10,012 nt of DNA from Porphyromonadaceae bacterium (GTDB lineage Bacteria; Bacteroidota; Bacteroidia; Bacteroidales; Dysgonomonadaceae): contig DPAC01000057.1 of NCBI GenBank assembly GCA_003517675.1, positions 1-10,012 on the forward strand, given 5' to 3'. Below the pieces are notes generated by a model. That model searched no databases. It saw only the letters and a program-made list of their open reading frames with translations, and was not told the origin of the DNA. Of the stretch, positions 1-6,150 are shown piece by piece. The translations under genes and the position numbers were made by a program. Numbering within the stretch: position 1 is the stretch's first letter; every line of letters starts with the position of its first letter.

Positions 1-104
1 ATGTTCATATCCAGACCGTTAAAATTACGATTCTGGGCATTTATCAGTGAAGGGGAAATCACTGCAAATGCGACGAGTGTCAGATAAAATGTTTTTAAAT
101 TCAT
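1..104 (-). CDS. N-terminus of an exported protein, possibly GH172 (DUF2961)-like; runs off the window
   Basis: The reading frame is open from an ATG at 102-104 to the window edge, giving 34 residues. It begins MNLKTFYLTLVAF and continues through a hydrophobic stretch to a signal-peptidase I type site, INA before QNRNF. This is a typical short Bacteroidetes signal peptide, so the product is exported to the periplasm or beyond. The first mature residues, NFNGLDMN, resemble from memory the start of Bacteroidetes DUF2961/GH172 proteins, which act on fructofuranose or D-arabinofuranose linkages. With only about 14 mature residues, that family call is a guess. A -7 element lies 38 bases upstream. 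The gene follows fucI on the same strand, so a glycan-related role would fit, but it appears to have its own promoter. Confidence 0.6.
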   Translation of the reverse strand, partial: MNLKTFYLTLVAFAVISPSLINAQNRNFNGLDMN

Positions 105-132
105 AATCAATAATTTATTTAGTGTGTTAAGT

Positions 133-150
133 TAAATTTGAACAAATTTA
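133..150 (-). promoter_or_regulatory. -7 promoter element within an 18-bp palindrome, upstream of the exported-protein gene
   Basis: TAAATTTG on the minus strand (143-150) fits the Bacteroidetes -7 consensus TAnnTTTG. It would place transcription start about 30-35 bases before the ATG at 104. The same octamer occurs on the plus strand at 133-140, so the two form a perfect inverted repeat of 8-bp arms around AA. No clear -33 TTTG lies 19-21 bases further up. The palindrome could be an operator overlapping the promoter or a chance result of AT-rich sequence. Confidence 0.45.
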
Positions 151-216
151 TACAATTATCGGATTACTCCATTATATCTTGCTGAAATTATCTGTTTGAT
201 CAGGGAAACAGTTGGA

Positions 217-405
217 TCAATCATCTTTTGTTGCACCAACATGAATCCTCTTCACCTCTATCTTACCATAAAGAACGTCAATAGAAGGTGTACCATTTTT
301 CAGTGATACCGTACCAAACCCTTTCTCCGTGGATAGGAAAGTGGTGAAATCACCGATCTTTGAATCGATATAGCGTGTATTGTTAATAAGATTCCGATTA
401 TTTTC
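217..405 (-). pseudogene. Orphan C-terminal remnant of a larger gene (62 codons, no start)
   Basis: Immediately after the fucI stop, a minus-strand frame opens behind a TGA at 406-408 and runs 62 codons to a TGA at 217-219. It has no ATG, GTG or TTG in a plausible start position. The translation reads like the end of a folded protein: it includes NLINNTRYIDSKIGDF and later GFGTVSLKNGTPSIDVLYG, then ends KRIHVGATKDD. The alternating polar/hydrophobic pattern with Gly-Thr-Val and Asn-Gly turns suggests a terminal beta-sandwich strand pair, as in the C-terminal domains of Bacteroidetes glycoside hydrolases. I cannot name the family. The intact fucI abuts it 14 bases away, so its 5' part has been deleted or replaced. 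It may instead be a chance open frame, but the composition argues against that. Confidence 0.5.
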
Positions 406-419
406 TCACAATCTCCACG

Positions 420-2195
420 CTACCTGTAAAGGGGTCCGTAAGCAGCGCATGCGCGGTAGTCCGCTCCCTCGTTGTCCGATCCGAAAGCCGACCATGCCGA
501 GGGTCGGAAGATCTTTTCATCATCCACATTATGCATATTCACGGGAATGGAGAGCGCCGAAGCCAGTGTAATCAGATCTGCCCCGATATGTCCATAGCTG
601 ATGGCTCCATGATTGGCTCCCCAGTTGTTCATCACCGAATAAACATCCGTGAAACGTCCCTTGCCCGTTATACGCGGAACAAAGAAAGTGGAGGGCCAGG
701 TTTTGTCCGTTCTTTTGTCGATGATATCGAATACGTGACCGGGAAAGGTTGCTGTCCAACCTTCGGCAATCTGCAATACCGGTCCCAATCCTTTTATCAA
801 ATTCAGCCGGCACATGGTAACCGGCATCCCCGGTTTGGTCAGAAATTTAGAAGAAAATCCGCCTCCACGCATGTATTCCAACGATGCAGGATGCCAGGTG
901 GTGGCTTCAAGCATTTTTGAAACTTCCTCATCGGTAATTTCCCAGAATGGCTTCATTACGGGATTTCCATCCTTATCCGATTGCTGCCCGGTTCCATCCA
1001 ATGTGCAAGAACCAGAGTTGATCAGGTGTATGGCCCCATCCTTTAACAACCCATCAGGTTTCCAACCGCTGACCCGCTCAATGGCTTCGGGACTCCAATA
1101 GGTGCGCACATCGGCAAAGATCTGCGCTGTATGGGTCAACAGATGGTTGAACAGCATGCTGATACCGTTCAGATGATCGTCCTCGGTGGCAAAGGTGAAA
1201 GCTTCACGAATCCCGTTCCAGTCGAAGGAGGAGTTAAGCATTGCTTCTGAAAAGTCGCCATCGGGAAGGAAGTCGGTCCACTGACGCTGACCCTGGAAAC
1301 CGCCGGCAATGGCATTGTGCCCCAACGCTTCTTCGCCAAACCCCATCTCACCCAATTTTGGGTTGCCGATCATCAGGTCGCGCATGATCAATGTCATCTT
1401 TACAACAAATTCCCAATCTTTATCTTTTTGCGCCCTGCTGTGTTTTAGATGTTCCGGATTGAAATCTTCGCCTTCATGCGACATGCAGTTTTCTTTTGTC
1501 CAGGCCATCGCCTTTTCAAATTCCTCTTTGTCGTAAATACCAAGCTGAATACGACGAAGAATTTCACTGGCATCCACCTGTTCGGTACGCATACCCAAAT
1601 ACTCCTGCAAAAAATCGGGATTGACCATCGATCCGCCGATTCCCATCGATACCGATCCGATGGCCAGGTACGATTTTCCGCGCATAATGGCAACTGCCAG
1701 ACCTGCACGGGCGAATCGGAGCAGTTTCTCCTTTACATCTGCCGGGATCTCGGTGTCATTCATGTCCTGCACATCGTGACCGTATATGCCGAAGGCGGGC
1801 AACCCTTTCTGGTTGTGTGCCGCCAACACCGCTGCCAGGTAAACAGCTCCCGGTCGTTCAGTACCGTTGAAACCCCATACCGCCTTGGGTATAAGGGGAT
1901 TCATGTCCATGGTCTCCGAACCGTAACACCAGCAGGGGGTTACGGAAAGCGACAACCCCACGTTCTCCTTCTCAAACTTTTCGGCACACATGGCCGCTTC
2001 TTTCACACCGCCGATGCAGCTGTCGGCAATCACACACTCTACCGGACGGCCATCCGGATAGCGTAGGTTCTCTCTGTACAACGCCTCCACACGCTTTGCA
2101 AGGTTCATCGTAGTCTCTTCCAGGGATTCCCTGATGCCACCTCGCCGGCCATCAATGATGGGGCGAATACCAATTTTGGGATAAACTTGTTTCAT
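420..2195 (-). CDS. fucI: L-fucose isomerase (also a D-arabinose isomerase activity in this family)
   Basis: The protein has 591 residues, the same length as E. coli FucI, and is recognisable over its whole length. FucI is a cytoplasmic, Mn2+-dependent ketol isomerase that converts L-fucose to L-fuculose and, in several bacteria, D-arabinose to D-ribulose. The expected metal/catalytic residues are present: Glu338 in ATEDD, Asp362 in FADVRTYW and His529 in WGANHGAI, matching E. coli Glu337, Asp361 and His528. Other family signatures include LNSSFDWNG (320-328) and the C-terminal RPSAWSAFG. The ATG at 2193-2195 gives the conserved N-terminus. No strong Shine-Dalgarno sequence is visible. It lies 95 bases downstream of the LacI-type regulator, and that gap carries two copies of the presumed operator. 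No fucose kinase, aldolase or permease is in the window, so the physiological sugar is not settled. Confidence 0.96.
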   Translation of the reverse strand: MKQVYPKIGIRPIIDGRRGGIRESLEETTMNLAKRVEALYRENLRYPDGRPVECVIADSCIGGVKEAAMCAEKFEKENVGLSLSVTPCWCYGSETMDMNPLIPKAVWGFNGTERPGAVYLAAVLAAHNQKGLPAFGIYGHDVQDMNDTEIPADVKEKLLRFARAGLAVAIMRGKSYLAIGSVSMGIGGSMVNPDFLQEYLGMRTEQVDASEILRRIQLGIYDKEEFEKAMAWTKENCMSHEGEDFNPEHLKHSRAQKDKDWEFVVKMTLIMRDLMIGNPKLGEMGFGEEALGHNAIAGGFQGQRQWTDFLPDGDFSEAMLNSSFDWNGIREAFTFATEDDHLNGISMLFNHLLTHTAQIFADVRTYWSPEAIERVSGWKPDGLLKDGAIHLINSGSCTLDGTGQQSDKDGNPVMKPFWEITDEEVSKMLEATTWHPASLEYMRGGGFSSKFLTKPGMPVTMCRLNLIKGLGPVLQIAEGWTATFPGHVFDIIDKRTDKTWPSTFFVPRITGKGRFTDVYSVMNNWGANHGAISYGHIGADLITLASALSIPVNMHNVDDEKIFRPSAWSAFGSDNEGADYRACAAYGPLYR

Positions 2196-2228
2196 ACTTT
2201 CTGTTTAATTGTTTCATCCATTATTAAA

Positions 2229-2240
2229 TTAATCGTTTAA
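2229..2240. promoter_or_regulatory. LacI-family operator copy O1 (fucI-proximal)
   Basis: TTAATCGTTTAA is a near-perfect palindrome of the form TTAAnCGnTTAA with the central CG step usual for LacI-family operators. It lies 33 bases upstream of the fucI ATG, probably downstream of its promoter. The 14-base ATTAATCGTTTAAC is shared exactly with the copy 34 bp away. Confidence 0.75.
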
Positions 2241-2254
2241 CTAAATGGATAAAT

Positions 2255-2287
2255 AAATAATATTAATCGTTTAACTTCGTTCACAAA
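2255..2287 (-). promoter_or_regulatory. Possible fucI promoter
   Basis: On the minus strand, TTTG (2284-2287) is followed after 21 bases by TATTATTT (2255-2262), which matches six of eight positions including the free ones, or four of six fixed positions, of TAnnTTTG. Operator O2 fills part of the spacer, the same layout as at the lacI promoter. The -7 match is weak, so the exact promoter position is uncertain. Confidence 0.35.
2263..2274. promoter_or_regulatory. LacI-family operator copy O2 (fucI promoter)
   Basis: This is a second exact copy of TTAATCGTTTAA, in the 95-bp gap between lacI and fucI. The centre-to-centre distance to O1 is 34 bp, a little over three helical turns, so dimers could sit on nearly the same face. 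The site falls inside the spacer of the proposed fucI promoter, where a bound repressor would block RNA polymerase. Confidence 0.75.
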
Positions 2288-2290
2288 AAA

Positions 2291-3286
2291 TCACACAATT
2301 AGTTCAGCATCCAACACAATTTGTTGATCCGGTTTTTCTTTTCTTTCAATCTGACCGATCAGCAGTTCGAAGGCATGTTTGGCCATTTCTTCGATCGGTT
2401 GTTTCACATAGGGAACCCGAAAAGGGAACAATAAAATGGCTTCACTCTCATCGAAACACATCACCTGAATATCTTTCTGCACCAGCAATCCCTTTTTAAG
2501 CAGGGAACGGATACCGGCAATGGAAATAGAGTTGGTGGCAAAGAAGATAGCATCTACTTTCGGACTCATTTGCAACAACTCTTCAATTGCACCATCCATA
2601 TCTTCCTGCAGTTTGTTGTAACTTACTTCCTTTATCTTTCCCGTGACATTATGACCTGCTTCCCGCATCGCCTCCAGATATCCCCGTTTTCTTTCGTTGG
2701 TATGATACTGATCCTGTTTGTAGGATATAAACGCGGGATTGTTGCATCCCCTGTGAAATAGCTGCCGGGTTGAACGGTAACTGATCTCGAAATTATTGAT
2801 CATCACCGAAGCAGTATGGATATCGGGATAGATACGGTCGACCAGTACCAACGGTTTCTCTTTTTCAAGAAGTGCTTTCACCATAAACTTGCCTCTTTCT
2901 GTTGGGGTGATGATCAGGCCGTCAACCTGCCGTGAATTCAGAAAGGTAATCATCTTCAACATCTCTTCGGGATCCTCGTTGGTATTGCCGATAATCACGG
3001 TGTAACCCTGTTGTTCTGCAAAATTCTGAATATGCAAAGCCAGTGTACCAAAAAAAACGTTTGAGATATCCGCTATAATCAAACCAATCGATTTGGAATG
3101 ACCCATTTTCAATCCCTTGGCCAGGCTGTTGGGTACATAATTCAGCTCAGCAGCTTTTGCCAGAATTTTCTCTGACACATCCTTGCTCACCCGGCCGTTC
3201 TGATTCTTACCGTTCAGCACGAGCGAAACCGTTGCTGTTGAAACACCCAGCTCACGGGCTATCACTTTCAAAGATACTCTTTCCAC
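2291..3286 (-). CDS. LacI-family transcriptional regulator, presumed repressor of fucI and itself
   Basis: The 331-residue protein has the standard LacI layout. An N-terminal helix-turn-helix lies at about residues 5-24 (LKVIARELGVSTATVSLVLN). A hinge helix follows around NSLAKGLK (53-60), with the minor-groove leucine at 59. A periplasmic-binding-protein-like effector domain starts at SIGLIIADISN (66-76) and runs to the end. The start codon is GTG (3284-3286): there is an in-frame TAA two codons upstream, and the conserved ERVSLKVIA begins immediately. The promoter and an operator copy lie 17-46 bases upstream, so the mRNA leader is probably only about 10 bases. Because identical operators flank this gene and fucI and nothing else here, I infer that it controls both. 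The inducer is likely a sugar related to the FucI substrate; the sequence does not identify it. Confidence 0.93.
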   Translation of the reverse strand: MERVSLKVIARELGVSTATVSLVLNGKNQNGRVSKDVSEKILAKAAELNYVPNSLAKGLKMGHSKSIGLIIADISNVFFGTLALHIQNFAEQQGYTVIIGNTNEDPEEMLKMITFLNSRQVDGLIITPTERGKFMVKALLEKEKPLVLVDRIYPDIHTASVMINNFEISYRSTRQLFHRGCNNPAFISYKQDQYHTNERKRGYLEAMREAGHNVTGKIKEVSYNKLQEDMDGAIEELLQMSPKVDAIFFATNSISIAGIRSLLKKGLLVQKDIQVMCFDESEAILLFPFRVPYVKQPIEEMAKHAFELLIGQIERKEKPDQQIVLDAELIV

Positions 3287-3302
3287 GTAACTTTAATTAA
3301 CG

Positions 3303-3332
3303 CAAAAGTAAAAGATTAATCGTTTAATCAAA
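3303..3332 (-). promoter_or_regulatory. lacI promoter overlapping its own operator
   Basis: The minus-strand -7 element TACTTTTG (3303-3310) fits TAnnTTTG. A -33 TTTG (3329-3332) lies 18 bases upstream, slightly shorter than the usual 19-21. The operator copy at 3316-3327 occupies the spacer, so a bound repressor would compete directly with RNA polymerase. Confidence 0.65.
3316..3327. promoter_or_regulatory. LacI-family operator copy O3 (lacI autoregulation)
   Basis: This is the third exact copy of TTAATCGTTTAA, extended to ATTAATCGTTTAAT (3315-3328). It sits between the -33 and -7 elements of the regulator gene. Together with O1 and O2 it defines a regulon of lacI and fucI within this window. 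Confidence 0.75.
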
Positions 3333-3414
3333 AATTTTTTAATATGTTTTGCAGCATATTTTATATAAAAAAGGCTTATTTAAAATGATTCTAAGATAAT
3401 GCTTTTCAGAAATA

Positions 3415-4518
3415 TCACACATTAAACCGGAAATGCATGATGTCCCCATCCTGCACCACATATTCCTTGCCTTCCACATTCATTTTGCCGGCTTCCCTGA
3501 CAGCATTTTCTGAACCGTAGGCAATGTAATCCTCATATTTAATAACTTCGGCACGAATGAATCCTTTCTCGAAATCCGTATGAATCACGCCGGCACATTG
3601 TGGTGCTTTCCACCCTTTGTGAAAGGTCCATGCACGCACCTCCTGCGGTCCTGCAGTAAAGAAAGTCTGTAGGTTCAGAAGTCTGTAGGCCGATTGAATC
3701 AAACGACTTACCCCGGATTCTTTCAAACCTATTTCATTCAGGAACATTTCCCTTTCTTCATACGTATCGAACTCAGCGATTTCAGATTCAATTTTGGCAG
3801 CTACCACCAAAATCTGGGCATCTTTATTTTTTACGGCTTCACGCACTGCTTCCACATAATGGTTACCGTTTACGGCACTTGCTTCATCCACATTGCATAC
3901 ATACATCACCGGTTTGGCGGTCAACAGATAGAGATCACGGGCCGCCCTGGCTTCCTCTTTTGAATCAAATATGACTGTACGGGCCGATTCACCCCGTATC
4001 AGCGCCTCCCTGATCCGTGAATATACTTCGTATGCCAGGCGCGCATCCTTGTCGCCCCCGCTCTTGGCTTGCTTTTCCACTTTATTGATGCGTGCTTCGA
4101 TGGTTTCCAGGTCTTTCAGTTGCAGTTCCGCATCAATAATCTCCTTGTCCCTTACCGGATCTACCTTTCCATCCACGTGGGTCACATTCTCATCATCGAA
4201 ACAGCGCAATACATGCAAAATAGCATCGGTCTCCCGAATATTTGCCAAAAATTTATTACCCAATCCTTCACCTTTGCTGGCGCCTTTCACCAGCCCGGCA
4301 ATGTCCACAATCTCAACCGTGGTGGGTACAATTTTCTGCGGGTGTACCAACTCAGCCAGTTTATTGAGTCGTTCATCTGGGACAGTGATCACACCCACAT
4401 TGGGTTCGATGGTACAGAAAGGAAAGTTGGCTGCCTGTGCTTTTGCGTTAGACAGACAGTTGAAAAGAGTGGATTTCCCCACGTTGGGAAGTCCCACGAT
4501 GCCACATTGTAGAGCCAT
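3415..4518 (-). CDS. ychF: YchF/OLA1-type P-loop ATPase
   Basis: The product is a 367-residue cytoplasmic protein of the Obg-related YchF family, which binds ATP rather than GTP and associates with ribosomes and stress responses. The P-loop is GLPNVGKST (9-17). The switch II/G3 region is DIAGLVKGASKGEGLGNKFL (72-91). The G4 position carries NVDE (209-212) instead of NKxD, the hallmark of YchF and the reason for its adenine preference. A coiled-coil arm spans roughly 125-170, and a C-terminal TGS domain runs from about 283 to the end. The length is normal for the family. The ATG at 4516-4518 leads straight into the conserved MALQCGIVG. It is downstream of nadA on the same strand, but a good promoter in the 149-bp gap suggests separate transcription. 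Confidence 0.96.
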   Translation of the reverse strand: MALQCGIVGLPNVGKSTLFNCLSNAKAQAANFPFCTIEPNVGVITVPDERLNKLAELVHPQKIVPTTVEIVDIAGLVKGASKGEGLGNKFLANIRETDAILHVLRCFDDENVTHVDGKVDPVRDKEIIDAELQLKDLETIEARINKVEKQAKSGGDKDARLAYEVYSRIREALIRGESARTVIFDSKEEARAARDLYLLTAKPVMYVCNVDEASAVNGNHYVEAVREAVKNKDAQILVVAAKIESEIAEFDTYEEREMFLNEIGLKESGVSRLIQSAYRLLNLQTFFTAGPQEVRAWTFHKGWKAPQCAGVIHTDFEKGFIRAEVIKYEDYIAYGSENAVREAGKMNVEGKEYVVQDGDIMHFRFNV

Positions 4519-4597
4519 TGATCACAAATATTTGATCCGTTGTTTTGAACCCGAAAGAGTTGCTACGGATGAATGCTTTTACTTTTATTCCGGAGTG

Positions 4598-4629
4598 CAA
4601 AGGTACAAAAAAGAAATGAACCCCCTCAA
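4598..4629 (-). promoter_or_regulatory. ychF promoter
   Basis: On the minus strand, TTG (4627-4629) is followed by a 21-base spacer and TACCTTTG (4598-4605), a full match to the Bacteroidetes TAnnTTTG -7 consensus. Transcription would begin near 4591, giving a leader of about 70 bases before the ychF ATG. Confidence 0.7.
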
Positions 4630-4667
4630 CCAACGCAAATCATCAGGCTCAGTGTAACCAGACAGCC

Positions 4668-5612
4668 TTATAGACCATACCGCTCCGATATTTCCAGCAT
4701 CCGTTCGATCGACTTCACCGCCTTCACCCTTACCTGTTCTTCCACAAATATCTCAGGCTGCTCATTTTTCAAACAGAGATAGAGTTTCTCCAATGTGTTC
4801 ATCTTCATATAGAAACATTCATTGCAGGCACAGGTGGCATCTTCCGGCGGTGCCGGAATAAAAAGCTTATCCGGATTCTCTTTTTGCATTTGATGCAATA
4901 TACCGGCTTCGGTAGCCACGATAAACTGTTTTTTATCAGAATTGGTGGCAAACTTCAAAATAGAAGAGGTGGAACCCACATGATCCGCTATCTCCAACAG
5001 GTATTTCGGACATTCGGGATGCGCGAGCAGCAAAGCATCAGGGTATTCTTTTTTCAATGCAAGAATTCTTTCAAGGGAAAATTGTGCATGTACATGACAA
5101 ACACCGTCCCACAAAAGCATGTTTCTCCCTGTCAGCTTGTTGATATAATCACCCAAATTCTTATCAGGACCAAAGATTATCTTCTCATCTTGCGGAAGCG
5201 ACTCCACGATCTGACGGGCATTGGTGGAAGTGACAACGATATCGGTCAACGCTTTCACTGCTGCAGTGGTATTGACATAGGAGATCACCGTGTGTCCAGG
5301 GTGCTCAGCTATAAATTTCTTAAATTCGGGCGCGGGACAGCTGTCAGCCAGCGAACAGCCCGCTTTCAGATCCGGAATGAAGACCCGTTTGCCGGGACTC
5401 AGAATCTTGGCTGTTTCTCCCATGAAATGAACGCCGCAGAGCACAATGATATCGGCCGTAGTTTTAGCAGCCCATTGCGCCAACGCCAGGCTGTCGCCTA
5501 CAAAGTCGGCCACATCCTGAATCTCAGCCTCTTGATAATAGTGTGCCAGGATGATCGCATTCTTCTCTTTTCGTAAAAAATTGATCTGTTCTATGATTGA
5601 TTCTTTCGTCAT
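4668..5612 (-). CDS. nadA: Quinolinate synthase A
   Basis: NadA condenses iminoaspartate with dihydroxyacetone phosphate to quinolinate in de novo NAD synthesis. It is a cytoplasmic [4Fe-4S] enzyme. The 314-residue protein shows the substrate motif LAHYYQ (22-27), FMGETAKIL (63-71), TSTNA (128-132) and GSTSSI (213-218). The three cluster cysteines expected by alignment with E. coli NadA (Cys113, 200, 297) are Cys86 in AGCSL, Cys172 in GVCHVH and Cys266 in the CACNEC cluster (261-266). The ATG at 5610-5612 gives the usual N-terminus. The partner genes nadB and nadC are not in the window, so the gene stands alone here. Its upstream region holds a -7-like element overlapped by repeats. Confidence 0.96.
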   Translation of the reverse strand: MTKESIIEQINFLRKEKNAIILAHYYQEAEIQDVADFVGDSLALAQWAAKTTADIIVLCGVHFMGETAKILSPGKRVFIPDLKAGCSLADSCPAPEFKKFIAEHPGHTVISYVNTTAAVKALTDIVVTSTNARQIVESLPQDEKIIFGPDKNLGDYINKLTGRNMLLWDGVCHVHAQFSLERILALKKEYPDALLLAHPECPKYLLEIADHVGSTSSILKFATNSDKKQFIVATEAGILHQMQKENPDKLFIPAPPEDATCACNECFYMKMNTLEKLYLCLKNEQPEIFVEEQVRVKAVKSIERMLEISERYGL

Positions 5613-5708
5613 CTATTTATTATATATTTTTTTTAAAATAAAATGGATAATGATGATTATAATTGGCTGTTGATATTGTTGATCTCTTTTTCTTATATTT
5701 TCATCTTA

Positions 5709-5716
5709 CAAAGTTA
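5709..5716 (-). promoter_or_regulatory. Possible nadA -7 element
   Basis: TAACTTTG on the minus strand matches TAnnTTTG fully and would give a nadA leader of about 90 bases. No TTTG is found 19-21 bases upstream. The first GTTATCATCA repeat (5713-5722) overlaps this element, so a protein bound there could block or adjust initiation. Confidence 0.45.
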
Positions 5717-5753
5717 TCATCAATCCTGAATACGTTATCATCAGTTATCAACA
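5713..5753 (+). repeat. Cluster of three GTTATCAWCA repeats
   Basis: GTTATCATCA occurs at 5713-5722 and 5734-5743, and GTTATCAACA at 5744-5753. Start-to-start distances are 21 and 10 bp, close to whole helical turns, so a protein could occupy one face of the DNA. A fourth copy, GTTATCAACA, is at 5994-6003. The copies resemble DnaA boxes (TTATCCACA) with one or two changes. Confidence 0.6.
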
Positions 5754-5910
5754 ATATCAACTCATCTTATCGCTTGATATTTAAGAGCTTGTAAATATTA
5801 TTCACAGTGGTGGATAAAAAGCAAAGTTAATAAATAATTCTTGGGATCGATAAACCAGCTGTTGAAAAAGCGTGAATATATTTTGCAAAAAAATGAGAAA
5901 TAAATTTGGC

Positions 5911-5945
5911 CAGTTCATGACTATTTTTATACCGATAGTCAACTG
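5911..5945. repeat. Hairpin-forming inverted repeat
   Basis: TGACTAT (5918-5924) pairs with ATAGTCA (5935-5941) around a 10-base loop. Outside it, CAGT (5911-5914) pairs with ACTG (5942-5945) after a 3-base bulge. No T-run follows on either strand, so it is not an intrinsic terminator. Its function is unknown. Confidence 0.5.
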
Positions 5946-6126
5946 ATCTTTCCAATTATTCTTTTCATCTTTCTGTTTACAGGGTATGCACAAGTTATCA
6001 ACATTCTTTCTCTTAAGCAGCTCGGATTACTTAAACCGCTATCCAATAAACCATTAAAAAGAGAACCAATTCATTATAGTTTGTTAATCCCTTTCCTTCC
6101 GGATAATAAAAGAACAAAGTTTTTTG

Positions 6127-6134
6127 TATATTTG
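6127..6134 (+). promoter_or_regulatory. -7 promoter element of the phosphatase-like lipoprotein gene
   Basis: TATATTTG matches TAnnTTTG exactly and lies 16 bases before the ATG at 6151, which implies a leader of only about 10 bases. No clear -33 TTTG precedes it at 19-21 bases. The element overlaps an in-frame TTG at 6124, which therefore cannot be the start. Confidence 0.55.
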
Positions 6135-6150
6135 TTTATCAATCGTGCAT

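Larger units (their letters stand above)
5669..5761. repeat. Perfect 15-bp inverted repeat with 63-bp loop
   Basis: GTTGATATTGTTGAT at 5669-5683 is the exact reverse complement of ATCAACAATATCAAC at 5747-5761. The right arm overlaps the last of three clustered GTTATCAWCA repeats. The arms enclose the presumed nadA -7 element. Confidence 0.7.
5613..6150. other. 538-bp AT-rich divergent intergenic region with repeats; origin-like or regulatory
   Basis: No convincing gene is present between nadA (leftward) and the lipoprotein gene (rightward). The region is strongly AT-rich, including an A/T run at 5613-5645. It contains GTTATCATCA twice, GTTATCAACA twice (one copy far away at 5994-6003), TTATCCACC on the minus strand (5809-5817), a perfect 15-bp inverted repeat (5669-5683 and 5747-5761) and a hairpin at 5911-5945. 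TTATCAACA and TTATCCACC each differ by one base from the DnaA box TTATCCACA. All genes to the left run left and all to the right run right, as near a replication origin. dnaA is not in view, so this stays a hypothesis. Confidence 0.4.

Noticed and set aside
1449..2066. 205-codon plus-strand frame inside fucI
   Set aside because: It is the antisense shadow of a GC-rich conserved gene; the fucI frame is intact with all catalytic residues. The same applies to the long frames opposite ychF, nadA and the helicase.
3340..3414. Possible terminator after ychF
   Set aside because: There are T-rich runs on the minus strand, but I could not find a stable stem directly before them.
3415..5612. nadA-ychF operon
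   Set aside because: The genes are co-directional, but a 149-bp gap and a full-consensus promoter with TTG, 21-bp spacer and TACCTTTG point to separate transcription.
5802..5993. 63-codon minus-strand open frame in the divergent region
   Set aside because: Its composition is Phe/Ile/Asn-rich as expected from AT-rich DNA. No recognisable domain or promoter goes with it, and it covers the 5911-5945 hairpin.
6124..6150. Upstream TTG start adding nine residues to the phosphatase-like protein
   Set aside because: The TTG lies just before and touching the -7 element TATATTTG, so it would not be transcribed. The ATG at 6151 begins a proper lipoprotein signal.
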